Assembly: GCA_902363735.1 (NCBI GenBank)
Contig: CABJBA010000005.1
Coordinates: forward strand, 124,001-188,000
DNA: 64,000 nt
Direction: 5' to 3'
DNA from: Clostridiaceae bacterium
GTDB taxonomy: Bacteria; Bacillota; Clostridia; Lachnospirales; Lachnospiraceae
Shown here: positions 8,479 to 17,116 of the stretch, piece after piece
Layout: the number at the start of each line of letters is the position of its first letter
Position numbering within the stretch: position 1 is the first letter of the stretch
Translations under genes and position numbers: made by a program
Notes under the pieces: model-generated
Databases searched by the model: none
What the model was told of the DNA's origin: nothing
The model's input: only the letters and a program-made list of their open reading frames with translations

Positions 8479-9801
8479 ATGATTCAATCAATCGGTATTT
8501 TAGTTTTATTTTTAGTCATGGTATATTTTATGATGAGAGGTAAATTGACCTTTGTTATTTCGCTTCCGCTATTAGCTTTGGGAATTGCTGTAATTGCGGG
8601 AGTACCGTGGCTTGGGGACAGTGGTATTTTAAATGTTGTATTTCAGCAAGGCGTAGTCAGCATGTCCGGCTCTTACGTGGCGGTTATTATAAGTGCATGG
8701 CTGGGGGCAATGATGAATAATACAGGAATTTCCAAGACTATTATAAAAACTGCTGCTGAACTTGGAGGGGATAAACCCCTGCTGGTTACCATTTTGCTTA
8801 CTGCGGCAGTTTCACTCTGCTATACAACAATCGCCGGATTAGGCAGTGTAATTATGATTGCATCTATTACAGTACCCATTATGATTTCTGTCGGAGTTCC
8901 GTCTATAATTGCCATTTCTGTATTTTTATTTGCATATGCAACAGGACTTTCCTTAAATATGGCAAACTGGAAATACTTTACGGATCTTGTGGGACTCCAG
9001 TTTGGTGATGTTAAATTGTTTGCCATACTATTATGTGTAATCACAGGCCTGATGACATTAATTTTTATCCTTGCGGAGTTTAAACGAAATGGGGTTAAAT
9101 TTGCATGGGCAGCAGAAACAGCTCAGCATGAGGCACCGGATTTAGACTTCCCCAAAGCACCAGTTTTGTCTTTATTCACTCCTGTTATTCCCATCATTTT
9201 GGTTATAGGCCTTTCCGTTCCCATTATTCCGGCTCTTTTTGCAGGAATTGCCTGGTGCTTCTTTACTGTTCTGGTGTTTGGAAGAAAGAAAAATCGGAGT
9301 GTAAGTTTGTCCAGAATGCTGGGACTTACGACAAAGTCTGCAATTGATGGTGTCAATGACGGCGCTTTAGGTGTTTTATCAATGATTGTTATTGGTATGC
9401 TGTCAAAAGCCCTCACACATGAAGTCGTACAAAGTGTCATCAGTGATTCCCTTCGTAAGGTATTTCCGGGCCAATTGCTGTTTTTCCTTATATTCTTTGC
9501 CGTATTATCGCCGTTAGCACTTTATCGGGGACCCTTAAATGTGTGGGGGATTGGCGCAGGAATAGCAACACTGGTAGCTGCAATGAAAATTGTACCTGTA
9601 CCTGTAGTTTTATGCTGTTTTATTGCATGTGAGCGCATGCAGGTAATTGGTGATCCTACCAATTCACATAATGTATGGCTGGCAAATTATGTTGGCACCG
9701 ATACACTGACTCTTCTTAAAAAAGTTTTTTTCTATGTTTGGATAACATGCGGATTAGCAGTTGGGGCTGTAGGCATTTTAGCGACATTCATGTGGAAGTA
9801 A
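8479..9801 (+). CDS. multi-pass permease, GntP/ion-transporter-superfamily-like
   Basis: 440 aa with about eleven or twelve hydrophobic segments. Mid-protein features are SGSYVAVIISAWLGAMMNNTGI near residue 65 and IAGLGSVIMIASITVPIMISVGVP near 120, a layout shared by GntP, Dcu and related anion:cation symporters. Near the end, CERMQVIGDPTNSHNVW is a distinctive conserved-looking loop. It sits directly before the HyuA gene and probably imports the substrate of that enzyme or of the aldolase. The exact family was not settled by eye. RBS AAAGGAG precedes ATG 8479. Confidence 0.65.
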   Translation: MIQSIGILVLFLVMVYFMMRGKLTFVISLPLLALGIAVIAGVPWLGDSGILNVVFQQGVVSMSGSYVAVIISAWLGAMMNNTGISKTIIKTAAELGGDKPLLVTILLTAAVSLCYTTIAGLGSVIMIASITVPIMISVGVPSIIAISVFLFAYATGLSLNMANWKYFTDLVGLQFGDVKLFAILLCVITGLMTLIFILAEFKRNGVKFAWAAETAQHEAPDLDFPKAPVLSLFTPVIPIILVIGLSVPIIPALFAGIAWCFFTVLVFGRKKNRSVSLSRMLGLTTKSAIDGVNDGALGVLSMIVIGMLSKALTHEVVQSVISDSLRKVFPGQLLFFLIFFAVLSPLALYRGPLNVWGIGAGIATLVAAMKIVPVPVVLCCFIACERMQVIGDPTNSHNVWLANYVGTDTLTLLKKVFFYVWITCGLAVGAVGILATFMWK

Positions 9802-9861
9802 GCTTAAGTGAGGATTGGTGCAGCACTCCTCTCGGATAAAATTAAGAAAGTGGTGAGTATA

Positions 9862-12009
9862 ATGAGAGTACGTATTGGGATTGATGTGGGGGGAACATTT
9901 ACAGATGCAGTTGCAATAGATAATGATACATTTGAATTGATTGGATACTTAAAATTACCAACGACCCATACCGGCCAGGAGGGGGTGGCAAGGGGAATTG
10001 TGCTGGCAATACAGGAGATCATGGAAAAATACTCTATTTCTCCGGAGGAGGTTATGTTTATTGCCCATGGCACGACCCAGGCTACCAATGCACTTCTGGA
10101 GGGGGATGTGGCTAAGGTGGGGATTGTGGGAGTAGGCACGGGCGGTGAAGCCATAAAGGCAAAAGCTGACACTGTCATTGGGAATATTGAACTTGCTAAA
10201 GATAAGTTTTTATATACGGAGAGCGAATATGTGGATATTGGCAAACCAGACCATAAAAAATTAATAAAAGAGGCTGTCAGGAGCTTATTAAATAAAGATG
10301 TCCAGGTCATTGTAGCCAGTGGGGCATTCTCTGTTGACGATCCGTCAGGAGAAATAGCAGTAGTGGATGAATGCCTGAGTCAGAATCTATCAGCTACTGG
10401 AAGCCATGAGATTTCTAAGCTGTATGGTTTGAAGATCAGAACCAGGACAGCAGCCATTAACGCAAGCATTCTTCCTAAAATGATTGAAACCGCCAACATG
10501 ACGGAATCAAGTGTACATAAATCAGGAATTACAAAACCTCTGATGATCATGCGATGTGACGGCGGCGTCATGGATGTTCAGGAGGTAAAAAAACGTCCTG
10601 TACTTACCATGTTATCAGGTCCCGCTGCCGGCGTTGCAGGAGCTTTGATGTATGAAAAGATATCCAACGGAATCTTTCTTGAGGTTGGGGGAACAAGCAC
10701 TGATATTTCTGTAATTCGTGACGGGCAGGTTATGATAAAGTATGCGGAAGTAGGAGGGCATAAAACTTATGTTAATTCCCTGGATGTACATACCGTTGGT
10801 ATTGCCGGGGGCAGTATGGTCAGGATTGATTCAAAAAAGGTGGTGGATGTAGGACCGCGCAGTGCCCACATTGCAAATTTAGCATATGTATGTTTTGCGG
10901 ATCCTGATGATATCGCGGATCCGGAACCGGTTTACTTTACACCCAGACCGGGAGATCCTGATGATTATGCTGCAATTAAATGCTCCAATGGCAAAGAATT
11001 TACAATCACAGTATCTTGTGCAGCTAATTATTTAGGATATATTCAGCCAGATCATTATAGTTATGGAAATAAAGAATCTGCAGAAAAGGGACTTAAAGTT
11101 TTTTCAGACCGTCTGGGAATCACCCCAGAAGAATTAGCCAGACAGATTATGGAGAAGGCTTCAAAGAAAAATGAAGTTGTATTAAATGAATTGATAGATA
11201 GTTACAAGCTGGAAAGAAAATATACTGCATTAGTAGGAGGCGGAGGCGGAGCGGCATCGATTGTTCCCCATCTGGCAGAAACAATGGGCATGGAAGGCCG
11301 AATCGCAAAAAATGCTGAGGTCATTTCGCCCATCGGTGTTGCGCTGGCAATGGTTCGAGATATGGTTGAAAGAACGGTACTGAATCCGAGGGATGAGGAC
11401 ATTCTTTCGATTAAGCGAGAAGCGTTTAATGCTGCTATTAATTCAGGAGCTCAGCCGGATTCCATAGAGGTAAATGTTGAAGTGGATTCTTCCCGTAATC
11501 TGGTCAGAGCAATTGCAACGGGCTCGACAGAACTGAGAACAAAAGACTTGATGAGTCAGGCAAAATCGGAACAGGAAATCAAAGAACAGGTTGCAAAGCA
11601 GCTTGAGATATCAACGGATCAGGTCACTACTTTAGCAGATACCGGAAAATTGTACATTATGGAAGGGAAGATTGTTACCAAAAGCTTTTTAGGGTTATTA
11701 AAAAAGACAAAGAGCCCTATCCGGGTTGTGGATGAAGAAGGCGTTGTCCGCCTGCAGAAACCTTACGGAACGGTGACAAAGATTCGGTTGGAAAAATCCA
11801 GGAAAGATCTGGAACGGGCAATTTCAGATTCTACCAAGTATACAGATGGAGGAGTGGAGGTCCCTGATTTATTCCTGATCTACGGAAAACAGATACGAAG
11901 TCTTTCGGGCCTGATCAGTTCTTCACAGGTTATATCTCTGGCCAGTGCGGAATTAGAAGGATTAGGTAATAATGACATGGATATTTATGCACTTACCTGC
12001 AGTAAATAG
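9862..12009 (+). CDS. HyuA-family hydantoinase/oxoprolinase
   Basis: 715 aa. The N-terminus MRVRIGIDVGGTFTDAV is the hydantoinase/oxoprolinase N-terminal ATPase motif. FIAHGTTQATNALLEG, SGPAAGVAGAL and EVGGTSTDIS follow, and VGGGGGAASIVP lies near residue 460. Family members use ATP to open cyclic amides such as 5-oxoproline or hydantoins, or carboxylate ketones. The usual HyuB partner is absent here, so it acts alone or belongs to the stand-alone HyuA-like group. ATG 9862 is chosen because the motif starts there; GTG 9808 would add 18 unrelated residues. Confidence 0.8.
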   Translation: MRVRIGIDVGGTFTDAVAIDNDTFELIGYLKLPTTHTGQEGVARGIVLAIQEIMEKYSISPEEVMFIAHGTTQATNALLEGDVAKVGIVGVGTGGEAIKAKADTVIGNIELAKDKFLYTESEYVDIGKPDHKKLIKEAVRSLLNKDVQVIVASGAFSVDDPSGEIAVVDECLSQNLSATGSHEISKLYGLKIRTRTAAINASILPKMIETANMTESSVHKSGITKPLMIMRCDGGVMDVQEVKKRPVLTMLSGPAAGVAGALMYEKISNGIFLEVGGTSTDISVIRDGQVMIKYAEVGGHKTYVNSLDVHTVGIAGGSMVRIDSKKVVDVGPRSAHIANLAYVCFADPDDIADPEPVYFTPRPGDPDDYAAIKCSNGKEFTITVSCAANYLGYIQPDHYSYGNKESAEKGLKVFSDRLGITPEELARQIMEKASKKNEVVLNELIDSYKLERKYTALVGGGGGAASIVPHLAETMGMEGRIAKNAEVISPIGVALAMVRDMVERTVLNPRDEDILSIKREAFNAAINSGAQPDSIEVNVEVDSSRNLVRAIATGSTELRTKDLMSQAKSEQEIKEQVAKQLEISTDQVTTLADTGKLYIMEGKIVTKSFLGLLKKTKSPIRVVDEEGVVRLQKPYGTVTKIRLEKSRKDLERAISDSTKYTDGGVEVPDLFLIYGKQIRSLSGLISSSQVISLASAELEGLGNNDMDIYALTCSK

Positions 12010-12023
12010 AAAGGAGACTTTTT

Positions 12024-12566
12024 TTGAATCCTGTTCTGATGGATAAAAATGATTTAATCGAAAGTATGATCGGACGAGAGGCTCAGCGAAGATTTACTAC
12101 CCCAGAAAAGCTGCGCGAGTACGGTGAGTTTGCCTGGTACAAAGGGAAAAAGGTTGCAGAGGATTGTTCCGGGAAGTATAAAAGAATTTCGCCGGTGCAG
12201 CTTGCTCAAACCCTTGGTCTGACGGTGGAAGATATAGATGGCCCGGGCTTTTATTATAGTGAGTATCATACAGCGGGGAAAAAAATCGTTCTTTTTAAAA
12301 ATACAATTGAGGATAAATTCATCCGTATAGAATACAGCAATCTGCTGACTTGTGAGTATCAGGATATTCGGCAATTATTTTTGGCCCATGAAATCTTTCA
12401 CCACCTTGAATGCAGTGAGTCTGAAATCGGTATCACCTATAAACAGCGTCAGATTACAGTTTTTTCGTTTGGTCCTTTTAAATGGAATACAGGGCTGCGG
12501 TGTTTATCCGAAATTGCAGCTCATAGTTTTGCCTTGAGTTTAGCAGGAAAAGGAATTGTATACTAA
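12024..12566 (+). CDS. ImmA/IrrE-like putative zinc metallopeptidase
   Basis: 180 aa. It contains HEIFHH with HExxH ligands His122, Glu123 and His126, and Glu163 in LSEIAAHSFALSL as the likely third ligand. That spacing and the E-x-x-A-x-x-FA segment match the ImmA/IrrE (DUF955) group. TTG start with AAGGAG at 12011-12016, 15 bp after the HyuA stop. It is co-transcribed with HyuA and the ribokinase-like gene, which is odd for a family known mostly from phage and mobile-element regulation. It may process an operon protein or have lost protease activity; its function is unknown. Confidence 0.6.
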   Translation: MNPVLMDKNDLIESMIGREAQRRFTTPEKLREYGEFAWYKGKKVAEDCSGKYKRISPVQLAQTLGLTVEDIDGPGFYYSEYHTAGKKIVLFKNTIEDKFIRIEYSNLLTCEYQDIRQLFLAHEIFHHLECSESEIGITYKQRQITVFSFGPFKWNTGLRCLSEIAAHSFALSLAGKGIVY

Positions 12567-12612
12567 CTAAGCACAGACGGCCTGACAGCCTGTTTTTCAC
12601 AGGAGAATTATT

Positions 12613-13530
12613 ATGAAGATTATAAATATTGGTTCAATGAATATTGATCGCGTATATGAAGTTGCACATTTTATAAATCCGGGTGAGACAATTGCATCAA
12701 AGAATATGGAAACCTATGTGGGAGGAAAAGGGCTAAATCAGTCGGTTGCCCTTGCATCTGCCGGAGCATTTGTTTTTCATGCAGGTATGATTGGCGATGA
12801 TGGAGTGATTCTGAAGAATTACCTGGAATTCCGGGGCGTTGATACCCGCTTTGTCCGAACCATCAATGGGCCAAGCGGCCATGCGGTTATTCAGGTGGAT
12901 GAGGATGGTGAAAATGGAATTCTCTTATATGGAGGAGCAAATCAATGTATTACAGAAGCCTTCATTGATGAAGTTTTGGATTATGCCGGACCTGATGATA
13001 TTTTATTGCTGCAAAATGAAATCAGCGGTATGGAATATATATTGAAGCAGGCCTCCCAAAAAGGTATCCGTATCGCTTTAAACCCTTCACCCATTGATGA
13101 CAGATTGCTGGATATGCCCTTGGAATTGGTAACATGGTTCATTTTAAATGAAATTGAAGGAAGAGCGTTAACCGGAAAAGACCAACCCCAAGAGATTCTT
13201 GAAGAGATGCAGTTAAAATACCCCGGAAGACATGTTGTTTTAACATTGGGAAGCAACGGAGTTGTATACAGCAAAGACAGACAGTATTACCAACATGGAA
13301 TTTTTAAGGTAGCTGCCGTGGATACAACTGCGGCGGGAGATACGTTTACGGGCTTTTTTCTGGCAGGCGTGCTGAAAGGGCTGAAAGCAGCGGAGTGCTT
13401 GAGAATTGCCTCAGCAGCAGCTGCATTGGCTGTCTCAAAGGCAGGGGCGGCTCCATCCATACCAATGCTGCAGGAAGTGATCAATGCCAGATTGGAAGAG
13501 GTACCATACGAAGAAATCCCAAGGGGATAA
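12613..13530 (+). CDS. PfkB-family ribokinase-like sugar kinase
   Basis: 305 aa. The first PfkB signature is GGKGLNQSVALASAG at about 39-53. The second, DTTAAGDTFTGFF at about 239-251, contains the anion hole and catalytic Asp of the AAGD form seen in ribokinases. It phosphorylates a sugar or nucleoside in the cytosol. RBS CAGGAGA precedes ATG 12613. As the last gene of the HyuA operon it suggests that a sugar moiety is released or salvaged. True ribokinase is likely but unproved. Confidence 0.8.
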   Translation: MKIINIGSMNIDRVYEVAHFINPGETIASKNMETYVGGKGLNQSVALASAGAFVFHAGMIGDDGVILKNYLEFRGVDTRFVRTINGPSGHAVIQVDEDGENGILLYGGANQCITEAFIDEVLDYAGPDDILLLQNEISGMEYILKQASQKGIRIALNPSPIDDRLLDMPLELVTWFILNEIEGRALTGKDQPQEILEEMQLKYPGRHVVLTLGSNGVVYSKDRQYYQHGIFKVAAVDTTAAGDTFTGFFLAGVLKGLKAAECLRIASAAAALAVSKAGAAPSIPMLQEVINARLEEVPYEEIPRG

Positions 13531-13552
13531 CAGGAGCAAAATATAAAATGAT

Positions 13553-13599
13553 TCAAACTGGCTGACCATCAGATACAGCCGGTTTGAGTCATTTTTATT
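13553..13599 (+). terminator. intrinsic terminator of the catabolic cluster
   Basis: TCAAACTGGCTG at 13553-13564 pairs with CAGCCGGTTTGA at 13576-13587 (one G-T pair), followed by a T-rich tail. Confidence 0.75.
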
Positions 13600-13619
13600 T
13601 TGTATATTTTAATTTCATA

Positions 13620-13660
13620 CATATAAACATATTGACAAAGTATGTTTGGAAAAGTAATAT
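13620..13660 (+). promoter_or_regulatory. metY-hcy operon promoter with sulfur-regulon dyad
   Basis: TTGACA at 13632-13637 and TAATAT at 13655-13660, spacer 17. The -35 lies in the centre of the dyad AAACATA-N9-TATGTTT at 13625-13647, extended on the left to CATATAAACATA from 13620. The same left arm occurs at 18460, 18638 and 24031. The dyad fits a LysR-type T-N11-A box, and its place over the -35 suggests repression. Confidence 0.75.
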
Positions 13661-13720
13661 AGAAATATAAATCAGAATAAATAGATAAAAAAGTCATAAG
13701 ACAAAAGATGGGAGACAGAG

Positions 13721-14959
13721 ATGAAAAGTTTTGGTTTTAATACGGCTCTTTTACATGATGCAGGAGGCAAAGACCCGTCTACTGGTTCTACACTGGTTCC
13801 GATTTACCAGTCCAGCGCATTTTGCCATGAAAGCGCAGAACAGCTGGAGAGGATTTTCGAAAATAAGGCATTCGGTTATTCCTATACGAGAATCAACAAT
13901 CCCACCATTGAAGCTTTTGAAAAAAAAGTAACGATGCTGGAGGGAGGAATTGGAAGTGTGGCATGTGCCTCCGGCATGGCAGCCTTGTCCAATGCGTTCT
14001 TAAATATATTGCAGGCCGGAGATGAAATCGTTGCAGCTCCCGGTCTGTACGGAGGAACCATTGACTTATTCCGTGATTTTGAAGCCTTTGGAATCAAAAC
14101 CCGGTATGTCGGAGAGAATTCTCCGGAGGCTTTCGAGAAGGAAATCAATCAACGGACCCGTTTGGTTTTTGCAGAAACCATTGGAAATCCTAAGCTGGAT
14201 GTAACGGATATATCTGCTTTGTCAGATACAGTTCATAGTCATAATCTGCCTCTGATCATGGATAACACAACAGCAACACCTTACCTTGTGAGAACCCTTG
14301 CTTTGGGAGCGGATATTGTTGTTAATTCTTCCTCCAAGTACATAAATGGAAACAGCGATGCCATCAGCGGCATTCTGACCGATGGAGGAACCTACCGATG
14401 GACAAAAGAAATGTATCCGGGAATGACGGATTACATCAAGCTTGGGAAGATGGCATATATTGCAAAACTGAGAAAGGGATTATTCCGCAACATGGGGGCC
14501 TGCCTTTCTCCCCAGAACGCTTTTCTCAACTGTCTGGGACTGGAAACCCTAGGGCTTAGAATGGAGCGTCACTGTAAAAATGCTCTGGCTCTGGCATTAT
14601 ACCTCCAGCAGCTGGATCCGGAAATTGACATCAATTACCCTGGACTTCCGGAAAGTCCTTACTACCATTTAGCCGGCAGGCAGTTCAGCGGTGGATTCGG
14701 CGGTATTATTACTTTAAGGGCAGGCTCTAGGGAACGCGCCTTCCAGATTATGAACCGGCTGACCATTCCTGTTCTGGTATCCAATGTAGGTGACACGAAA
14801 ACCCTGGTCATACATCCGGCTTCCACCATCAGTCTATTTTGTACACCTGAGGAAAAAGCTGGGTCAGGAGTATTTGATGATTTAATCAGGATCAGTGTAG
14901 GTATTGAAGAAGTAGAAGATTTAATGGCAGATTTTAAGCAGGCCATAAAGGGAGAATGA
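13721..14959 (+). CDS. metY: O-acetylhomoserine sulfhydrylase-type PLP enzyme MetY
   Basis: 412 aa, Cys/Met-metabolism PLP family of fold type I. SYTRINNPT near residue 54, ASGMAALSN near 83 and the Schiff-base Lys206 in NSSSKYING are clear. The length and the sequence around the lysine favour O-acetylhomoserine sulfhydrylase over cystathionine lyase. In this operon the sulfur donor is probably the thiocarboxylated carrier encoded at 16088 rather than free sulfide, as described for MetY in Wolinella succinogenes. The product would be a carrier-homocysteine adduct, freed by the protease at 17117. It is the first gene of a six-gene operon. Confidence 0.88.
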   Translation: MKSFGFNTALLHDAGGKDPSTGSTLVPIYQSSAFCHESAEQLERIFENKAFGYSYTRINNPTIEAFEKKVTMLEGGIGSVACASGMAALSNAFLNILQAGDEIVAAPGLYGGTIDLFRDFEAFGIKTRYVGENSPEAFEKEINQRTRLVFAETIGNPKLDVTDISALSDTVHSHNLPLIMDNTTATPYLVRTLALGADIVVNSSSKYINGNSDAISGILTDGGTYRWTKEMYPGMTDYIKLGKMAYIAKLRKGLFRNMGACLSPQNAFLNCLGLETLGLRMERHCKNALALALYLQQLDPEIDINYPGLPESPYYHLAGRQFSGGFGGIITLRAGSRERAFQIMNRLTIPVLVSNVGDTKTLVIHPASTISLFCTPEEKAGSGVFDDLIRISVGIEEVEDLMADFKQAIKGE

Positions 14960-14962
14960 TAT

Positions 14963-15826
14963 ATGAGCAAAGTGGATTACAGTACTCTAAAAAAGGGCGG
15001 ATTTATGCGCCAGAAGCAGAAAAACAATTTTTCTTTGAGAATCCAGGTGGTGGGAGGAAGCTTAACCGCTGAAAATCTAAAGACCATTGCAGAGGTAGCC
15101 GAAAAGTACGGAGACGGGCATGTTCACCTTACGTCGAGGCAAAGCGTGGAAATTCCCTTTATCAAGCTGGATGATGTGGAGGAGGTAAAGGCTGATTTGG
15201 CAGAGGGCGGATGCAGGCCCGGAATCTGCGGCCCCAGGGTGAGGACCATAACTGCTTGTCAGGGAGATCAGGTCTGCCCCGGCGGAAATGTGGATACATA
15301 TGACATTGCAGTGAAACTGAATGAAAAGTATTTCGGCCGGGAGCTTCCTCACAAATTTAAATTTGGTGTAACAGGCTGCCAGAACAACTGTCTCAAGGCA
15401 GAGGAAAATGATGTGGGTATTAAAGGTGCACTTCATGTGGACTGGATTCCTGACAAATGCATTTACTGCGGAGTCTGTGAAAAAGTGTGCAGGACAAAAG
15501 CCATTACCATCAAGGATAAAATCGTTGCTGTAGACTACCAAAACTGCAATGACTGCGGAAGATGTGCCAAGTCATGTCCTACTGATGCGTGGGATATGAA
15601 ACCCGGCTATATCCTTTCCTTTGGAGGTCTTTTCGGAAACTACATCAGTAAGGGATTTTCCCCTCTCCCCCTTGTGACTTCAGAGGAACAGCTTTTTCGG
15701 GTGACCGATGCTGCCATTGGCTTTTTTGATGAACACGGAAAATCAGGGGAACGGTTTAAATTTACCATAGACCGTGTGGGGGAAGAGAGATTTATTAAGA
15801 AAATGGAGGAGGCATACTATGGCTGA
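14963..15826 (+). CDS. siroheme sulfite reductase with built-in 2[4Fe-4S] ferredoxin domain
   Basis: 287 aa. Cys99-x5-Cys105 and Cys139-x3-Cys143 are the siroheme/[4Fe-4S] ligands of sulfite reductases. HLTSRQSVEIPF near 55 is the usual half-domain motif. An inserted ferredoxin has two clusters: Cys166, 169, 172, 176 and Cys195, 198, 201, 205. It is much shorter than CysI (about 570 aa) and resembles the dissimilatory-type single-subunit enzymes of anaerobes. The role is sulfite to sulfide with electrons from ferredoxin. It starts 3 bp after metY, and its last 8 bp overlap the next gene. Confidence 0.87.
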   Translation: MSKVDYSTLKKGGFMRQKQKNNFSLRIQVVGGSLTAENLKTIAEVAEKYGDGHVHLTSRQSVEIPFIKLDDVEEVKADLAEGGCRPGICGPRVRTITACQGDQVCPGGNVDTYDIAVKLNEKYFGRELPHKFKFGVTGCQNNCLKAEENDVGIKGALHVDWIPDKCIYCGVCEKVCRTKAITIKDKIVAVDYQNCNDCGRCAKSCPTDAWDMKPGYILSFGGLFGNYISKGFSPLPLVTSEEQLFRVTDAAIGFFDEHGKSGERFKFTIDRVGEERFIKKMEEAYYG

Positions 15827-16064
15827 TTATAAGATTGATGACACGGTTGACATTACGGATGTGGTTTGTCCTGTAACCTTTGTAAAAGCTAAGGTTGCAC
15901 TGGAGGAATTGGATGATGGGCAGATTCTTTCCATTCGTTTAAATGACGGGGAAGCGGTACAGAATGTCCCAAGGAGCATTAAGGAAGAGGGGCATAAAAT
16001 TTTAAAGCTGTCCCCCAATGAAGATGATACTTATACACTGGTGGTTCAAAAAGTTGAAGATTAA
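15819..16064 (+). CDS. TusA-like sulfurtransferase
   Basis: 81 aa. It carries the TusA Cys-Pro motif, Cys17-Pro18 in DVVCPVTFVKAK, followed by a beta-alpha-beta layout. TusA proteins hold sulfur as a cysteine persulfide and pass it on. Placed between sulfite reductase and the carrier gene, it may relay reduced sulfur to the carrier, or assist the reductase as DsrE/TusA proteins do. The ATG at 15819 follows GGAGGAGG at 15805-15812 and overlaps the reductase stop. Confidence 0.82.
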   Translation: MADYKIDDTVDITDVVCPVTFVKAKVALEELDDGQILSIRLNDGEAVQNVPRSIKEEGHKILKLSPNEDDTYTLVVQKVED

Positions 16065-16087
16065 TTGAGCAAATTGGAGGAATTGAA

Positions 16088-16297
16088 ATGAATATTACGG
16101 TAGCTGGAAATAAAAAGGAATTTGAAGACGGAATTACAATAGCAGACTTAATTCGTATTGAAGAAGTGGAAAATTCGGAGTATGTGACTGTTACGTTAAA
16201 TGATGAGTTCCTGGAGAGAGGCCGGTTTGAATTAACAGTCTTAAAAAGCGGCGATGAAGTGGAATTTTTATATTTCATGGGAGGAGGAGCTTTTTAA
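16088..16297 (+). CDS. hcyS: ThiS-like sulfur carrier HcyS with blocked C-terminus
   Basis: 69 aa with a ubiquitin-like beta-grasp fold, similar in size to ThiS and MoaD. Those end in Gly-Gly, but this ORF ends FMGGGAF, so two residues (Ala-Phe) follow the glycines. Wolinella HcyS ends in an extra Ala, and QbsE of quinolobactin synthesis ends in Cys-Phe; both are trimmed by a JAMM protease before activation. The protease and adenylyltransferase follow in the same operon. Inference: it is trimmed, adenylated, thiocarboxylated, and then serves as sulfur donor to MetY. The stop overlaps the next start by 1 bp. Confidence 0.85.
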   Translation: MNITVAGNKKEFEDGITIADLIRIEEVENSEYVTVTLNDEFLERGRFELTVLKSGDEVEFLYFMGGGAF

Positions 16298-17103
16298 TGG
16301 CATTTACCAACGAACAACTGGAGCGGTACTCCCGTCATATCATTTTAAAGGAAGTGGGAGTCAAGGGACAGAAGAAGCTTTTGGAATCCAGGGTGCTGAT
16401 TATCGGAGCCGGTGGACTTGGAGCTCCGGCAGCCATGTATCTGGCGGCAGCAGGAGTGGGAACTATTGGAATTGCCGATGCAGATGAGGTGGATTTATCA
16501 AATCTCCAGCGCCAGATTATTCACACCACTGCAGACATCGGAAAAGCAAAAGTGAAGTCTGCTGCAGAAACTATGGAAGCCATTAATCCGGAGGTTACGG
16601 TTCATACATACCGCACCTTTGTTACGTCTGAGAATATTCTGGATTTAATAAAGGATTATGACTTTGTTATTGATGGAACCGATAATTTTCCAGCCAAATT
16701 CCTGATCAATGATGCATGTGTCATGGCAGAAAAACCTTTTTCCCATGCAGGAATTATCAGGTTTCAGGGGCAGCTTATGACCTATGTTCCTGGAAAAGGC
16801 CCCTGTTACCGATGTGTATTTAAAAATCCGCCTCCAAAGGATGCGGTTCCCACCTGTAAACAGGCCGGGGTGATCGGAGCCATGGGAGGCGTGATCGGAA
16901 GTCTTCAGGCCATGGAAGCAGTGAAATACATCATCGGAAAAGGTGATTTACTGACAGGCAGACTGCTGACCTATGATGCCTTAAGCATGCAGTTTAGGAC
17001 CGTAAAGCTTCCTGCTGACCAGCACTGTGCCGTGTGCGGAAAAAACCCGGAAATTACTGAACTCATTGATTATGAGCAGGCAGAATGTGAATTGAAGCTG
17101 TAG
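16297..17103 (+). CDS. hcyF: E1-like adenylyltransferase HcyF (ThiF/MoeB family)
   Basis: 268 aa. ATP-binding GAGGLG is at 37-42, and DADEVDLSNLQRQ at about 61-73 holds the Asp and Arg used in adenylation. Two zinc-type cysteine pairs appear in CYRC and CAVCG. It would adenylate the C-terminal glycine of the trimmed carrier so that sulfide can form the thiocarboxylate. There is no rhodanese domain, which suits direct use of sulfide or a TusA-bound persulfide. The context picks HcyF rather than ThiF or MoeB, since no thiamine or molybdopterin genes are near. Confidence 0.85.
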   Translation: MAFTNEQLERYSRHIILKEVGVKGQKKLLESRVLIIGAGGLGAPAAMYLAAAGVGTIGIADADEVDLSNLQRQIIHTTADIGKAKVKSAAETMEAINPEVTVHTYRTFVTSENILDLIKDYDFVIDGTDNFPAKFLINDACVMAEKPFSHAGIIRFQGQLMTYVPGKGPCYRCVFKNPPPKDAVPTCKQAGVIGAMGGVIGSLQAMEAVKYIIGKGDLLTGRLLTYDALSMQFRTVKLPADQHCAVCGKNPEITELIDYEQAECELKL

Positions 17104-17116
17104 AAATGGGGGTCAT

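Noticed and set aside
15077..15541. 154-aa minus-strand ORF
   Set aside because: Antisense to the sulfite reductase, whose cysteine motifs are unmistakable.
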